Shown: positions 45,121 to 54,320, numbered from the stretch's first letter. The stretch is 64,000 nt of DNA from Bacteroidia bacterium (GCA_030430385.1 JAUIFO010000003.1:124001-188000); one strand, 5' to 3'. A program made the numbers and translations. The notes: generated from the sequence alone by a model not told the origin.

Positions 45121-45153
45121 AAAAAGGAGAACTAGAAACAGTTCTCCTTTTAT
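45121..45153 (+). terminator. intrinsic terminator of the Vps10-like gene
   Basis: AAAAGGAGAACT (45122-45133), loop AGAAAC, AGTTCTCCTTTT (45140-45151). Confidence 0.9.
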
Positions 45154-45239
45154 ATTTTATGCATTTCGTCGAATTTATTTGTTTTTTATCGGTTGATTTA
45201 TGTATATTAATCCTCCCAAATTACAAAAACCTACTTACG

Positions 45240-45410
45240 ATGAAAAAAGATGTTTACTCTACAGTCATTGGTATTTGCATCATTATTGCTTTTGTAATAG
45301 TCGCTAATGATATTATTAGTAGCAATTCAAACTATCAGAAATCGGTTGATATCCAAACCACTACAGAACAACCTGAAATTGTTTCTACAGATTTAGATCT
45401 TGAAGACTAG
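45240..45410 (+). CDS. small single-pass membrane protein
   Basis: 56 residues from the ATG at 45240; an upstream in-frame start would lie close behind the terminator and add unrelated hydrophobic sequence. One TM helix at about 8-26 (VIGICIIIAFVIVANDII), then a soluble Ser/Thr/Glu/Asp-rich tail ending D-L-D-L-E-D. It has no recognised family. Its last 26 bases overlap the end of dxs on the other strand. Confidence 0.5.
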   Translation: MKKDVYSTVIGICIIIAFVIVANDIISSNSNYQKSVDIQTTTEQPEIVSTDLDLED

Positions 45411-47166
45411 TTTTCACTATTTCGGAAATACTTTTAGTGTCTAATTTAGAAAGTGCATACAGCGCTTCCTTGCTTCCGTGTGGAATAAATTCATCCGTTA
45501 TTCCTAGTATCTCGATTTCATTCTTGTAATGATGCTGCGCAGCGAACTCTAAAACTGCAGTTCCAAATCCGCCTGAAATCACACCATCTTCAAGCGTTAT
45601 AATGGTTGAATATTTTTGAAGTATTTTATGTAATAGAACTGTATCTAATGGCTTGACAAATCGCATATCGTAATGCGACACATTAACTTCATTTTTTAAC
45701 TCTGAAAGCGCATCAGAAACTTGATATGCTATAGTTCCAACAGTTAGTATGGCAAGACCTTGACCATTTTGTAATTGCTGTCCTTTACCAATTTCAATTT
45801 TTGAAAAAGGAGTTTTCCAATCTAAAGAACGTCCTCTACCTCTAGGATAGCGAATCGCTATGGGTTGGTCTAAACCTAATTGCGCAGTATACATGATGTT
45901 TCGCAATTCTACCTCATTACTTGGTGCGCAAATAATGAGATTGGGAATACATCTTAAATAAGCCAAATCAAAAACACCATGATGCGTAGCACCATCTTCT
46001 CCTACAATGCCTGAGCGATCTAAACAAAATATAACTGGAAGTTTTTGAAGCGCCACATCATGTATAACCTGATCATAAGCACGTTGCAAAAATGTGGAGT
46101 AAATATTGCAAAATGGAATCAATCCTTGAGTCGCCATTCCAGCAGCTAAAGTAACGGCATGCTGTTCGGCGATTCCAACATCAAAAGCACGATCTGGAAT
46201 AGTCTCCATCATGTATTTTAAAGAACTTCCTGTAGGCATCGCAGGTGTGATTCCTACAATTTGTTTATTGTCTTTAGCCAATTCAACTATAGTGTGCCCG
46301 AAAACATCTTGAAATTTTGGAGGTTGCTTTTCATTAGATGTTGCGTATACATCTCCTGTTTCAGCATTAAACTTACCTGGAGCATGATATTTTACTTGAT
46401 CCTCTTCGGCTTGTTTTAGACCTTTTCCTTTGGTCGTAATAACATGTAAAAACTTAGGTCCTTTAACCGTTTTCAAACGTTTAAGCTCTAGTAATAATGC
46501 ATTAATATCGTGACCATCAATTGGTCCTGAATAATTAAATTTTAAAGCTTCAAAAATATTGTCCTGATGCTCTTTTCCTTTTTTTACATTGGTTAAATAT
46601 TGTTTTAAAGCACCAACACTAGGATCAATTCCAATAGCATTATCATTTAAAATGACGAGCAGATTTGCATTGGTAACACCAGCATGATTGAGGCCTTCAA
46701 ATGCCATTCCGCTAGCAATAGACGCATCTCCAATCACAGCAATATGATGTTTATCGTCGCCTTTAAGCTGTGAAGCAATTGCCATTCCTAAGGCAGCAGA
46801 AATTGATGTTGATGAATGTCCAACTCCAAATGTATCATAGACACTTTCTGAGCGCGAAGGAAATCCGCTAATCCCATCTAACTGTCGATTGGTATGAAAT
46901 ATAGCTTGACGACCTGTTAGAATTTTATGACCATAAGCTTGATGCCCAACATCCCAAACTAAAAGATCGTTTGGCGTGTTAAATACATAATGCAAAGCAA
47001 TGGTTAATTCTACCACACCCAAACTAGCACCAAGATGTCCTTCTTTAGTAGCAACAATATTTATGATGAATTCCCGAAGCTCTTTAGCTACTTGAGATAA
47101 TTGTTCAGGCTTAAGTTGTCTTAAATCTGAAGGAAACTTAATATGATCTAATAATCGCTTTTGCAC
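45385..47166 (-). CDS. dxs: 1-deoxy-D-xylulose-5-phosphate synthase
   Basis: 593 residues. First step of the MEP isoprenoid pathway: pyruvate plus glyceraldehyde 3-phosphate to DXP, with thiamine diphosphate. Motifs: V-W-D-V-G-H-Q-A-Y-G-H-K-I-L-T-G-R (about 69-85), the TPP motif G-D-A-S-I-A-S-G-M ... N-D-N (about 145-175), and the transketolase-type D-V-G-I-A-E-Q-H-A-V (about 330-340). The start is GTG at 47166, right behind a -7 element with a four-base gap; the N-terminus M-Q-K-R-L-L-D-H-I matches the usual start of dxs proteins in Flavobacteriia. A polyprenyl synthetase of the same overall pathway is at 61346. Confidence 0.96.
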   Translation of the reverse strand: MQKRLLDHIKFPSDLRQLKPEQLSQVAKELREFIINIVATKEGHLGASLGVVELTIALHYVFNTPNDLLVWDVGHQAYGHKILTGRQAIFHTNRQLDGISGFPSRSESVYDTFGVGHSSTSISAALGMAIASQLKGDDKHHIAVIGDASIASGMAFEGLNHAGVTNANLLVILNDNAIGIDPSVGALKQYLTNVKKGKEHQDNIFEALKFNYSGPIDGHDINALLLELKRLKTVKGPKFLHVITTKGKGLKQAEEDQVKYHAPGKFNAETGDVYATSNEKQPPKFQDVFGHTIVELAKDNKQIVGITPAMPTGSSLKYMMETIPDRAFDVGIAEQHAVTLAAGMATQGLIPFCNIYSTFLQRAYDQVIHDVALQKLPVIFCLDRSGIVGEDGATHHGVFDLAYLRCIPNLIICAPSNEVELRNIMYTAQLGLDQPIAIRYPRGRGRSLDWKTPFSKIEIGKGQQLQNGQGLAILTVGTIAYQVSDALSELKNEVNVSHYDMRFVKPLDTVLLHKILQKYSTIITLEDGVISGGFGTAVLEFAAQHHYKNEIEILGITDEFIPHGSKEALYALSKLDTKSISEIVKTSLQDLNL

Positions 47167-47170
47167 CTCA

Positions 47171-47178
47171 CAAAAATA
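47171..47178 (-). promoter_or_regulatory. -7 element (TATTTTTG) four bases before the dxs GTG start
   Basis: Order on the minus strand: TATTTTTG, TGAG, GTG. It predicts a leaderless mRNA and supports GTG as start. Confidence 0.6.
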
Positions 47179-47188
47179 CGAGATTTAA

Positions 47189-48100
47189 TTAGTCCTTAAG
47201 TTCAATTTGCATTGGTAAATTATATATCACATTTACTTTTTCATTACCATTCTTAGCTGGAATAAACTTTGGCAAAAGATTTATAACTCTTTTAGCTTCA
47301 TTTTCAAGTAAAACATGAGAGGCTCTACATTTAATATTTGTAATAGTACCTGTACTATCAATTGTAAACTGTGTATATATTTTTTGTCTTCCCGTTAGAT
47401 TTAATTCCTTCAATATTTCTTGATTAAAATTATCAATACAATGGTTTGAAATTTTTGTTTGAAATAATTTTTTTAATTCTTTATTATTTAAATTTTCAGG
47501 AGTTCCTTTAAAACTCGGCATTATCTCCACTTCGTATATATGATATGGATCTGTTGACTTTCTTTCTGGAACCATAATTCCAACAATATCAATAATTTCT
47601 CCTGTTGTAACTACTGTTTGATTGGTTAAAGAATCTTTAGTCTTACTTACATTAGTATCAATACTTGAATTACAATTTGTTTTAGAAGATTCTTCTTTGG
47701 TATTATTCTCAAATTTGTTTAGATCTATATTATCAGTAACAATCTCAACACTTTCAATTTTCTTTGTACTTCCTTTTTGGTCTGAACAACTAAATAGTGT
47801 TGTTCCCATAGCTAACAATAAAGCCAATACAAATAGTTTATGAAAATTCATCTGATTATGAAATACCGCTTCTGATATTTGTAAGTTTATACTATCTAAT
47901 TGGTTCTGTTTAATATGTCCACAAATGCGTTGATGTTTATTATTATGAATATAAGATTGAATTTCTTTTGAATTCATTTTAGTAAAATCTACGACTGTTT
48001 TTGTACACGAATTGCAAAAACGTCCTTTTTCATTAGGTGTCATTTCTGACCAATTTTCGTGACACGGCTTAGGAATTGAAAGAAAATAGCGTGTTTTCAT
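47189..48100 (-). CDS. TonB-family protein with N-terminal cysteine-rich domain
   Basis: 303 residues. Residues 1-70 hold cysteines in I-P-K-P-C-H-E-N-W, R-F-C-N-S-C-T-K-T-V and R-I-C-G-H-I, a pattern that looks metal-binding. A TM helix follows at about 85-105, ending in an S-C near the membrane. The middle is disordered and charged. The C-terminal domain (I-Y-T-Q-F-T-I-D-S-T-G-T-I-T-N-I ... L-L-P-K-F-I-P-A-K-N-G-N-E-K-V-N-V-I-Y-N-L-P) is the TonB C-terminal fold. It is a frequent flavobacterial protein type, probably a TonB-like energy transducer with a sensory or regulatory cytoplasmic domain; the latter is inference. Confidence 0.75.
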   Translation of the reverse strand: MKTRYFLSIPKPCHENWSEMTPNEKGRFCNSCTKTVVDFTKMNSKEIQSYIHNNKHQRICGHIKQNQLDSINLQISEAVFHNQMNFHKLFVLALLLAMGTTLFSCSDQKGSTKKIESVEIVTDNIDLNKFENNTKEESSKTNCNSSIDTNVSKTKDSLTNQTVVTTGEIIDIVGIMVPERKSTDPYHIYEVEIMPSFKGTPENLNNKELKKLFQTKISNHCIDNFNQEILKELNLTGRQKIYTQFTIDSTGTITNIKCRASHVLLENEAKRVINLLPKFIPAKNGNEKVNVIYNLPMQIELKD

Positions 48101-48178
48101 ATCGATATAGTTTCTTAGACAGCATCAAATTTCTTGCCGATTTACAATAGAAATGAATAGAATTGTATTTTTACAATT

Positions 48179-48628
48179 ATGGAAAACCCTTTTGACGATA
48201 CCTATTTTATGAAAAAAGCCTTGCAGGAAGCTGAAGAGGCTTATGGCAAAGGAGAGATTCCTGTTGGCGCTGTCATCGTTGTGAATGATAGGATTATTGC
48301 GCGATCGCACAACCTAACAGAATTGCTTAACGATGTGACTGCTCACGCTGAAATGCAAGCCATAACTGCTGCTGCGAATTTTTTAGGCGGAAAGTATTTA
48401 ACCAATTGCACGTTGTACGTCACTTTAGAGCCTTGCCAAATGTGTGCTGGTGCTTTGTATTGGAGTCAGATTTCTAAAATTGTGTATGCTGCTTCAGATG
48501 AGCAACGTGGTTTTAAAACCTTAGGCACCAAACTACATCCTAAAACCAAAGTAGTGAGTGGAATTCTTGCTGATGAAGCTTCAGAGTTAATGAAACGATT
48601 TTTTATTGAAAAGCGTAATTTAAATTGA
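48179..48628 (+). CDS. tadA: tRNA-specific adenosine deaminase (A34 to I34)
   Basis: 149 residues of the deaminase fold. H56-A-E58-M-Q-A-I and P85-C86-Q-M-C89-A-G-A-L form the zinc/catalytic site, and the residues around (W-S-Q-I-S-K-I-V-Y-A-A-S-D, N-L-T-E-L-L) fit TadA rather than dCMP or cytosine deaminase. Needed to read CGN codons by tRNA-Arg. A weak -7 (TATTTTTA) lies five bases before the ATG. The gene is divergent from the TonB-like gene. Confidence 0.93.
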   Translation: MENPFDDTYFMKKALQEAEEAYGKGEIPVGAVIVVNDRIIARSHNLTELLNDVTAHAEMQAITAAANFLGGKYLTNCTLYVTLEPCQMCAGALYWSQISKIVYAASDEQRGFKTLGTKLHPKTKVVSGILADEASELMKRFFIEKRNLN

Positions 48629-48653
48629 TCTTGCGTTAAGGATGGAGGCACTT

Positions 48654-48726
48654 CGTCTGCGCTCAGTGCAGGCGCTGTTGGAGCTCTTTATGTTTTTGTA
48701 TGAGATTCCGCATCGGAGTGCGGAAT
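48654..48726. repeat. degenerate REP-like elements
   Basis: CGTCTGCGCTCA (48654-48665) differs at one base from the core of the repeat at 32348; ATTCCGCA, TCGGAG, TGCGGAAT (48705-48726) forms a perfect 8-bp stem-loop followed by GACA. Both are REP-like remnants in the tadA-csp gap. Confidence 0.5.
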
Positions 48727-48798
48727 GACAAAAAATAAAAGCGACTGCCGAGAGCCTGACCCTCTTGAGTCTTGACGAAAGAGGGAAGCGCCCAAAAA

Positions 48799-48828
48799 CA
48801 AAAAAACGCCTAACTTTCGCTAGACGTT
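48799..48828 (-). terminator. intrinsic terminator of the cold-shock gene
   Basis: On the minus strand AACGTCTA, loop GCGAAAGT, TAGGCGTT with one G-U pair, then a U-run. It lies 24 bases after the csp stop. Confidence 0.8.
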
Positions 48829-48852
48829 GAAACTGTAATAAAGTATATCTAA

Positions 48853-49044
48853 TTAAAGAACGGTAATATTAGCAGCTACCATTCCTTTTCTTCCTTCTTC
48901 CTCTGTGTACTCTACGTGGTCTCCCTCACGAAGCTCAACTCCGTTAAGGTTTGATACGTGTACGAAGATGTCTTTTCCTGTTTCTTCGTTTGTAATGAAT
49001 CCAAATCCTTTTGAATCATTGAAAAATTTAACTGTTCCAGTCAT
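48853..49044 (-). CDS. cold-shock protein (CspA family)
   Basis: 63 residues: the entire cold-shock domain with RNP1 K-G-F-G-F-I (residues 13-18) and RNP2 D-I-F-V-H-V (25-30). Binds single-stranded RNA/DNA and melts RNA structures. The -7 element TACATTTG at 49071-49078 gives a leader of only about 25 bases, shorter than the long cold-sensing leader of the E. coli gene, so a different mode of control is likely. Single gene with its own terminator. Confidence 0.97.
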   Translation of the reverse strand: MTGTVKFFNDSKGFGFITNEETGKDIFVHVSNLNGVELREGDHVEYTEEEGRKGMVAANITVL

Positions 49045-49070
49045 TGTAAAAATAAATATTAATTAAGATA

Positions 49071-49078
49071 CAAATGTA
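49071..49078 (-). promoter_or_regulatory. -7 element (TACATTTG) for the cold-shock gene
   Basis: TACATTTG on the minus strand, 26 bases before the ATG at 49044. Confidence 0.6.
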
Positions 49079-49133
49079 CATTATTAAACAACGCTATGTG
49101 TTAATTAATTGTAATATTTCAATTTATTGATTT

Positions 49134-49379
49134 TCAGAAGGTTTTGTTTTTCTGATTTTCCCGCATCTTATCTAGGTTTTCTTTGGTAAGCATGTAGTCT
49201 TTAATGTCTTTATCTTTCCACCGATAATAGCTAAATAATGGAAAAACGACCAAAAATAATCCCAGTACACCGAAGCCAATAAGCTTTTCTGAGTAAGCAA
49301 CATCTAAAATAAAACCGAGTAAAATACTCGTAAGAGATGCTAATAATGCTATGAATGTAAAAATTTTGATGCCTTTCAT
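49134..49379 (-). CDS. small two-helix membrane protein
   Basis: 81 residues with two hydrophobic helices (about 4-24 and 31-52) and a charged C-terminal half (WKDKDIKDYMLTKENLDKMRENQKNKTF). No family is recognised. It starts 10 bases after the ClC gene and is last in the operon 52497-49134. Confidence 0.65.
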   Translation of the reverse strand: MKGIKIFTFIALLASLTSILLGFILDVAYSEKLIGFGVLGLFLVVFPLFSYYRWKDKDIKDYMLTKENLDKMRENQKNKTF

Positions 49380-49389
49380 TAGGAGTCGT

Positions 49390-51168
49390 TTAGGTCGTAA
49401 AGTTAATCAATTCACGTCTGTAGGCGGTTAGTAATTTCGATTTCGATACAAATCCGAAATATTTTCCATCTTTAATTACAGGAAGGTTCCATGCGCCAGT
49501 ATCTTGAAACTTTTTCATAACGGTTTTCATCGCATCTTTTTCATAAATGATCTGCTCTGGTGGATTATGCATAAAAGTTTCAACTGTTGTAGAATTATAC
49601 AAACTTTGATCAAACATCACTTCACGTATATTATCGAGTAAAATGATTCCAACCAATTGTTGATGCTCATCGACAACGGGAAATAAGTTTCGGCTAGATT
49701 TGGCGACTCCTTGATGCAGCATATCACCTAAGGTCATTTCAGGATGTAATACTCTAAAATTTTTCTCGATCACACTATCTAAGCGCATTAAAGTCAATAC
49801 TGATTGGTCTTTATTATGCGTTAGCAAAGCTCCTTTTTCGGCAAGCTCTTTAGTATAAATGGTGTGTTCTATTGAATTCTTGGTTATAATAAACGACATA
49901 GACACTGTGATCATGAGTGGCACAAATAGTTGATAGCCTCCAGTGATCTCAGCGATAAGGAAAATAGCAGTCAATGGTGCATGAAGAACTCCAGCAATCA
50001 AACCAGCCATTCCGATAAGTGTAAAATTAGATTCCGATACCTGAAAGCCTAATCCGATATTATTAATAATTTTTGCGACCACATTGCCTAATGCACTTCC
50101 CATAACCATTGTAGGAATAATAATTCCTCCAGCTCCACCAGCAGCAAAAGTGGTTGTCATGGCAACCGCTTTAAAAATTGTAATTCCGATAAGTAAAGCA
50201 ATGATGACCCAAATGTTGTCTAAGAAATCATCAAAAGGTGTTTTTCCTAGCGCGTGTAAATGATTTCCATCAAGCAAGTCATTGATAAAATCGAAACCTT
50301 CACCATAAAGTGGCGGAATAAAATACAACATCACACCAATAGCCAAACCACCAACTATTAAACGTTGTCCATTGGTTTTAAAACGATCAAAAAACTTGTA
50401 AACTGCAAAGTAGATTTTTGAAAAATAAATGGACGCGACTCCAGTTCCAACACCTAGAATGATAAAGAAAAGCGTATCTCTTAACGCAAAAGGCGTTGTG
50501 ACATTAAAACTTAAAAGCACACTGTTTCCAACAAAAAAATAAGACATCAAAACTGAAGACACCGAAGCAATTAGTAATGGTAATAATGACGCAAATGTGA
50601 GGTCTAAGCTAAAGACTTCAATCGCAAAAATAATGGCTGCAATTGGTGATTGAAATATTGATGAAATCACACCTGCAGCTGCACAACCAATTAATAAGGT
50701 TCTGGTTTTACGGTCTACATGAAGCAACTGACTCAAATTTGAACTTACAGCAGATGCCGATGCAATAGCAGGACCAAGCAATCCTACCGAACCACCAAAA
50801 CCTGCAGTGATAGGTGCCGTAATTAAAGGTAAATATATTTTGCTACGTTCGAGTAATCCGTTCTTTTTTGATAACGAGAATAAAATACTTGGAATGGCAT
50901 GTTCGACTTTTTTCTTTGATACATATTTCACAAACAAATACACCAACCAGAGTCCGATAACAGGTAAAATAAAATAGATGCTATTTCGAGATACAATAGC
51001 CAGATGATCTAAAACCCATTCGATGCCATACGTGATGTTTTTAATGGTTACCGAAACCAATCCAGCCAAAAGCCCAATGAGCATTGCCAATAAAAACACA
51101 AAGTTTTTTTGAGAGATGTATTTGTATCTCCACAACAACAAGCGCTTTATTAATGGTTGGATGGTCAT
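49390..51168 (-). CDS. ClC-type chloride channel with C-terminal CBS domains
   Basis: 592 residues. ClC membrane domain at about 20-445 with signature segments G-F-G-G-S-V-G-L-L-G-P (123-133), S-P-I-A-A-I-I-F-A-I-E-V-F (174-186) and A-A-G-G-A-G-G-I-I-I-P-T-M (about 333-345). A CBS pair follows at about 460-590. The gating glutamate of the GREGP motif is L131 and the inner proton glutamate (second E of I-E-E) is V, both read directly in the DNA. Such substitutions are known to remove proton coupling, so the protein should be an anion channel rather than an exchanger. The ATG overlaps the stop of the TPR lipoprotein gene by four bases. Confidence 0.92.
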   Translation of the reverse strand: MTIQPLIKRLLLWRYKYISQKNFVFLLAMLIGLLAGLVSVTIKNITYGIEWVLDHLAIVSRNSIYFILPVIGLWLVYLFVKYVSKKKVEHAIPSILFSLSKKNGLLERSKIYLPLITAPITAGFGGSVGLLGPAIASASAVSSNLSQLLHVDRKTRTLLIGCAAAGVISSIFQSPIAAIIFAIEVFSLDLTFASLLPLLIASVSSVLMSYFFVGNSVLLSFNVTTPFALRDTLFFIILGVGTGVASIYFSKIYFAVYKFFDRFKTNGQRLIVGGLAIGVMLYFIPPLYGEGFDFINDLLDGNHLHALGKTPFDDFLDNIWVIIALLIGITIFKAVAMTTTFAAGGAGGIIIPTMVMGSALGNVVAKIINNIGLGFQVSESNFTLIGMAGLIAGVLHAPLTAIFLIAEITGGYQLFVPLMITVSMSFIITKNSIEHTIYTKELAEKGALLTHNKDQSVLTLMRLDSVIEKNFRVLHPEMTLGDMLHQGVAKSSRNLFPVVDEHQQLVGIILLDNIREVMFDQSLYNSTTVETFMHNPPEQIIYEKDAMKTVMKKFQDTGAWNLPVIKDGKYFGFVSKSKLLTAYRRELINFTT

Positions 51169-51974
51169 TGCAATGTTGTTTTAAGCGCTTCTAAATCTTC
51201 AATATAGAGTTGTCGAAGCACCTCAACGTAAGGTCTGTTGTTAAAGTAACCTATGTTGAAATCTTCAATAGCTTCATCAATTACAGTTCTAGCTTCTTCG
51301 ATTCTATCCATCTTTTGAAGAATTTTGGCTTTATAATATTTAGCATCAGCACTTCTATTTCTAGAATGTTTTAATTGGGTATCAAAATTAAGTAGTGCTT
51401 GCTCAAAATTTTCAGATTCAAAATAAGCGATTCCTCTGTATAAAAATGCTGTCATTTCAACCCAATCTTCTCCAAACTCTTCAGTTTCAGAATTGATATA
51501 GGTGTCAAAATACGCAATAGAATTCTCGTAATCTTTCAAACCAAGATAGGCAATTCCTCTCCAATAATCGACGCTTTGCCCTTGTGGTGCATCCTTAAAA
51601 TTAGGTGTGATCACATCACTTAAATCAAAATCTGAAATGGCTTTTTCGTAATCTCTGTAAAACATCAAGTACAAATAGCCTCGCCAAGGAATGCGATGTA
51701 TAGAATCTAATAGAACCGATTTATCATATTGCGGTTTCCATTTGTGTGGCAGACCTCGTTTTAGATAAGCAACAGAAAGTTCATAAACCGCTTGAGCATA
51801 GGTAGAATCAATTTCGGTGGCGCGTTTAATCCCATTGATACTCATCATTGATCCTTGTGGATAATGAATAGCACGTTTGTAAATTGCTTCAGCCTTTTCT
51901 CTTTTACTTTGTTGACATGAGAAGAGGACGCACAATACGCAGACACTAAGGAATAATTTCGGTAATCTCTCCAT
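51165..51974 (-). CDS. TPR lipoprotein
   Basis: 269 residues. The lipobox L-F-S-C ends at about residue 20 (LSVCVLCVLFSCQQSK), so a lipoprotein is likely. TPR-like units are at about 30-70, 120-160 and 165-225 (SVDYWRGIAYLGLKDYENSIAYFDTYI, AFLYRGIAYFESENFEQALLNF, AKYYKAKILQKMDRIEEAR). It probably binds a partner in the periplasm. Overlaps of 29 bases with the upstream gene and four bases with the ClC gene make this a tight operon. Confidence 0.8.
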   Translation of the reverse strand: MERLPKLFLSVCVLCVLFSCQQSKREKAEAIYKRAIHYPQGSMMSINGIKRATEIDSTYAQAVYELSVAYLKRGLPHKWKPQYDKSVLLDSIHRIPWRGYLYLMFYRDYEKAISDFDLSDVITPNFKDAPQGQSVDYWRGIAYLGLKDYENSIAYFDTYINSETEEFGEDWVEMTAFLYRGIAYFESENFEQALLNFDTQLKHSRNRSADAKYYKAKILQKMDRIEEARTVIDEAIEDFNIGYFNNRPYVEVLRQLYIEDLEALKTTLQ

Positions 51975-52497
51975 GTTCTATTCTATAAGACACATACATA
52001 TAAGCATCTCGGTTTTCATCTCTTAAATACGTTGGTTTCCAGCCTTCAGCTTCAGATGTTAATCGAAATAATTGGTTCTTTAAATCTTCATTAAAAGGAT
52101 GAGGCTCTAGATTCAAATCATTTTCATGAATCACAAATCGCCCAACATTTCCTTCACAATTAATTATAAATCTAATGTTTAAATACCCAGAATCTGAATA
52201 ATTTTTATTGACATAATTAGATTTAATATAAGTTCTGAAATTATTTTTCCCGTTGGGATAAGGCATTTCAGGCGTGTTGTAATACTGAAGAATATAATTT
52301 TCGTTACATACTTTAAAATCTTGATTAAGTAACGCAGTGTTTGGATCTATGTAATGAGAGGCATGTTGAAAAGGCTCATTTTCAGGAATCAAACTGGTCT
52401 TAAACATATAATAGCCATACGCCATAAAACCTCCAATGGCAACAACTATGAGTCCTAAAATAATTCCTAAGACTTTTAAAACCTGTTTTGTTCTCAT
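51946..52497 (-). CDS. membrane-anchored protein with TonB-C-like domain
   Basis: 183 residues. One N-terminal TM helix (about 8-30), then a periplasmic part. The C-terminal 90 residues (G-Y-L-N-I-R-F-I-I-N-C-E-G-N-V-G-R-F ... E-G-W-K-P-T-Y ... Y-M-Y-V-S-Y-R-I-E-H-G-E-I) have the TonB C-terminal pattern: a strand ending in a Gly turn, the W-x-P motif and a last strand. It is not a full TonB, as the proline-rich spacer is missing. First gene of the operon to the ClC channel, with a TAGATTTA four bases before the ATG. Confidence 0.65.
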   Translation of the reverse strand: MRTKQVLKVLGIILGLIVVAIGGFMAYGYYMFKTSLIPENEPFQHASHYIDPNTALLNQDFKVCNENYILQYYNTPEMPYPNGKNNFRTYIKSNYVNKNYSDSGYLNIRFIINCEGNVGRFVIHENDLNLEPHPFNEDLKNQLFRLTSEAEGWKPTYLRDENRDAYMYVSYRIEHGEITEIIP

Positions 52498-52565
52498 AAA
52501 CTAAATCTACTAAAAAATCCTGTTCACTTTCACTGAAGCTACTGCGAATTTTTATCGGATTTCTT

Positions 52566-54320
52566 TTATGACTTTAAATTCAGTGCTAAATTGAGCTCTT
52601 GAAGTTGTTCTTCATCAATTGGTGCAGGTGCATCAATCATAACATCTCGTCCATTATTATTCTTAGGAAATGCTATAAAATCACGAATAGTTTCTTGTCC
52701 GCCTAAAATTGCAACCAATCGGTCTAATCCAAAAGCCAAACCACCATGAGGAGGTGCTCCATACTGGAAGGCATCCATTAAAAATCCGAATTGCGCTTTA
52801 GCTTCTTCTTCTGAAAATCCGAGATAATCAAACATTAAGGCTTGCGTTTCCTTATCGTGAATACGTATTGAACCACCACCAATTTCATTTCCGTTAAGGA
52901 CTAAATCGTAAGCATTCGCTTTTACTGCACCAGGATCTGTTTTCAACAATTCAATTTGTCCTGGTTTAGGAGAGGTAAATGGATGGTGCATCGCATGGTA
53001 ACGTTCGGTGTCTTCATCCCATTCTAAAAGCGGAAAGTCCATAACCCAAAGTGGTGCAAACTCATCTGGTTTTCTCAATCCGAGTCGCTCAGCTAATTCC
53101 ATACGTAAGGCACTTAACTGTGTTCTCACTTTATGTGTATCTCCTGAAAGCACGCAAATTAGATCACCTGCTTTAGCGCCAGTAACCTCAGCCCATTTAG
53201 CAAGATCTTCTTGATCATAGAATTTATCAACTGAAGACTTATACGTTCCGTCTTCATTACAACGACAATACACCATTCCTAAAGCACCAACTTGTGGACG
53301 CTTTACCCAATCGATCAACTTATCAATCTCTTTTCTGGTGTAAGCATTTCCACCAGGAACTGCGATTCCAACAACAAGTTCAGCTGAATTAAATACATTA
53401 AAATCTTTGTGTTGTGCTACTTCGTTTAGCTCGCCAAATTCCATTCCGAAGCGAATGTCTGGTTTATCATTTCCGTAGAGACGCATCGCATCATCATACA
53501 ACATTCTTGGAAATTTATCGATAACAACACCATTGACTTCTTTAAGCAAATGACGTGTTAAGCCTTCGAACGCATTTAAGATATCTTCCTGCTCAATGAA
53601 TGCCATTTCACAGTCTATTTGTGTAAACTCAGGTTGTCTATCTGCTCGTAAATCTTCATCTCTAAAACACTTTACGATTTGAAAGTATTTATCTAAACCA
53701 CCAACCATCAAGAGTTGTTTAAACGTTTGAGGCGATTGCGGAAGCGCATAAAATTGTCCTTCATTCATACGAGAAGGCACTACAAAATCACGAGCACCTT
53801 CAGGTGTAGACTTGATCAAGTAAGGCGTTTCAACCTCAATAAACCCTTCATTAGACAAATAATTTCGTACTTCTTGCGTCACTTTATGGCGAAACATCAA
53901 ACTGTTCTTTACAGGGTTACGACGAATATCAAGGTAACGGTATTTCATACGTAATTCTTCTCCACCATCAGTGTCATCTTCAATTGTAAAAGGAGGTAAA
54001 AGTGCTTCATTCAGAATGGTCAATTCAGACACTAAAATCTCAATATCACCTGTAGGCATATTTGGGTTTTTGGAAGCGCGTTCAATAACTGTTCCCTTAA
54101 CCTGAATCACAAATTCACGTCCGAGATCTTGTGCTTTTTCGAGCATTGCTTTAGAGGTGCGTTCTTCATCAAACACTAGTTGTGTGATGCCGTAACGATC
54201 TCGTAAGTCTACCCAAACAATAAATCCTTTATCACGAGATTTCTGAACCCATCCTGCTAGGGTTACTTCGGTATTGATGTGTGAGGCGTTTAATTCACCA
54301 CAGTTATGACTTCTATACAT
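52566..54320 (-). CDS. aspS: aspartyl-tRNA synthetase
   Basis: 584 residues of the bacterial-type AspRS. OB-fold at 1-110 ([26 protein letters not shown]), class II core from about 130 with motif 2 [18 protein letters not shown] (about 213-230), the bacterial GAD insertion domain at about 290-410 and motif 3 [10 protein letters not shown] (about 525-535). A stretch [11 protein letters not shown] occurs before motif 2. The bacteria-type length argues for a tRNA-Asp-specific or relaxed enzyme; as asnS is present, a discriminating type is expected. A -7 element at 54415-54422 gives a leader of about 95 bases. Confidence 0.97.
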   Translation of the reverse strand: MYRSHNCGELNASHINTEVTLAGWVQKSRDKGFIVWVDLRDRYGITQLVFDEERTSKAMLEKAQDLGREFVIQVKGTVIERASKNPNMPTGDIEILVSELTILNEALLPPFTIEDDTDGGEELRMKYRYLDIRRNPVKNSLMFRHKVTQEVRNYLSNEGFIEVETPYLIKSTPEGARDFVVPSRMNEGQFYALPQSPQTFKQLLMVGGLDKYFQIVKCFRDEDLRADRQPEFTQIDCEMAFIEQEDILNAFEGLTRHLLKEVNGVVIDKFPRMLYDDAMRLYGNDKPDIRFGMEFGELNEVAQHKDFNVFNSAELVVGIAVPGGNAYTRKEIDKLIDWVKRPQVGALGMVYCRCNEDGTYKSSVDKFYDQEDLAKWAEVTGAKAGDLICVLSGDTHKVRTQLSALRMELAERLGLRKPDEFAPLWVMDFPLLEWDEDTERYHAMHHPFTSPKPGQIELLKTDPGAVKANAYDLVLNGNEIGGGSIRIHDKETQALMFDYLGFSEEEAKAQFGFLMDAFQYGAPPHGGLAFGLDRLVAILGGQETIRDFIAFPKNNNGRDVMIDAPAPIDEEQLQELNLALNLKS

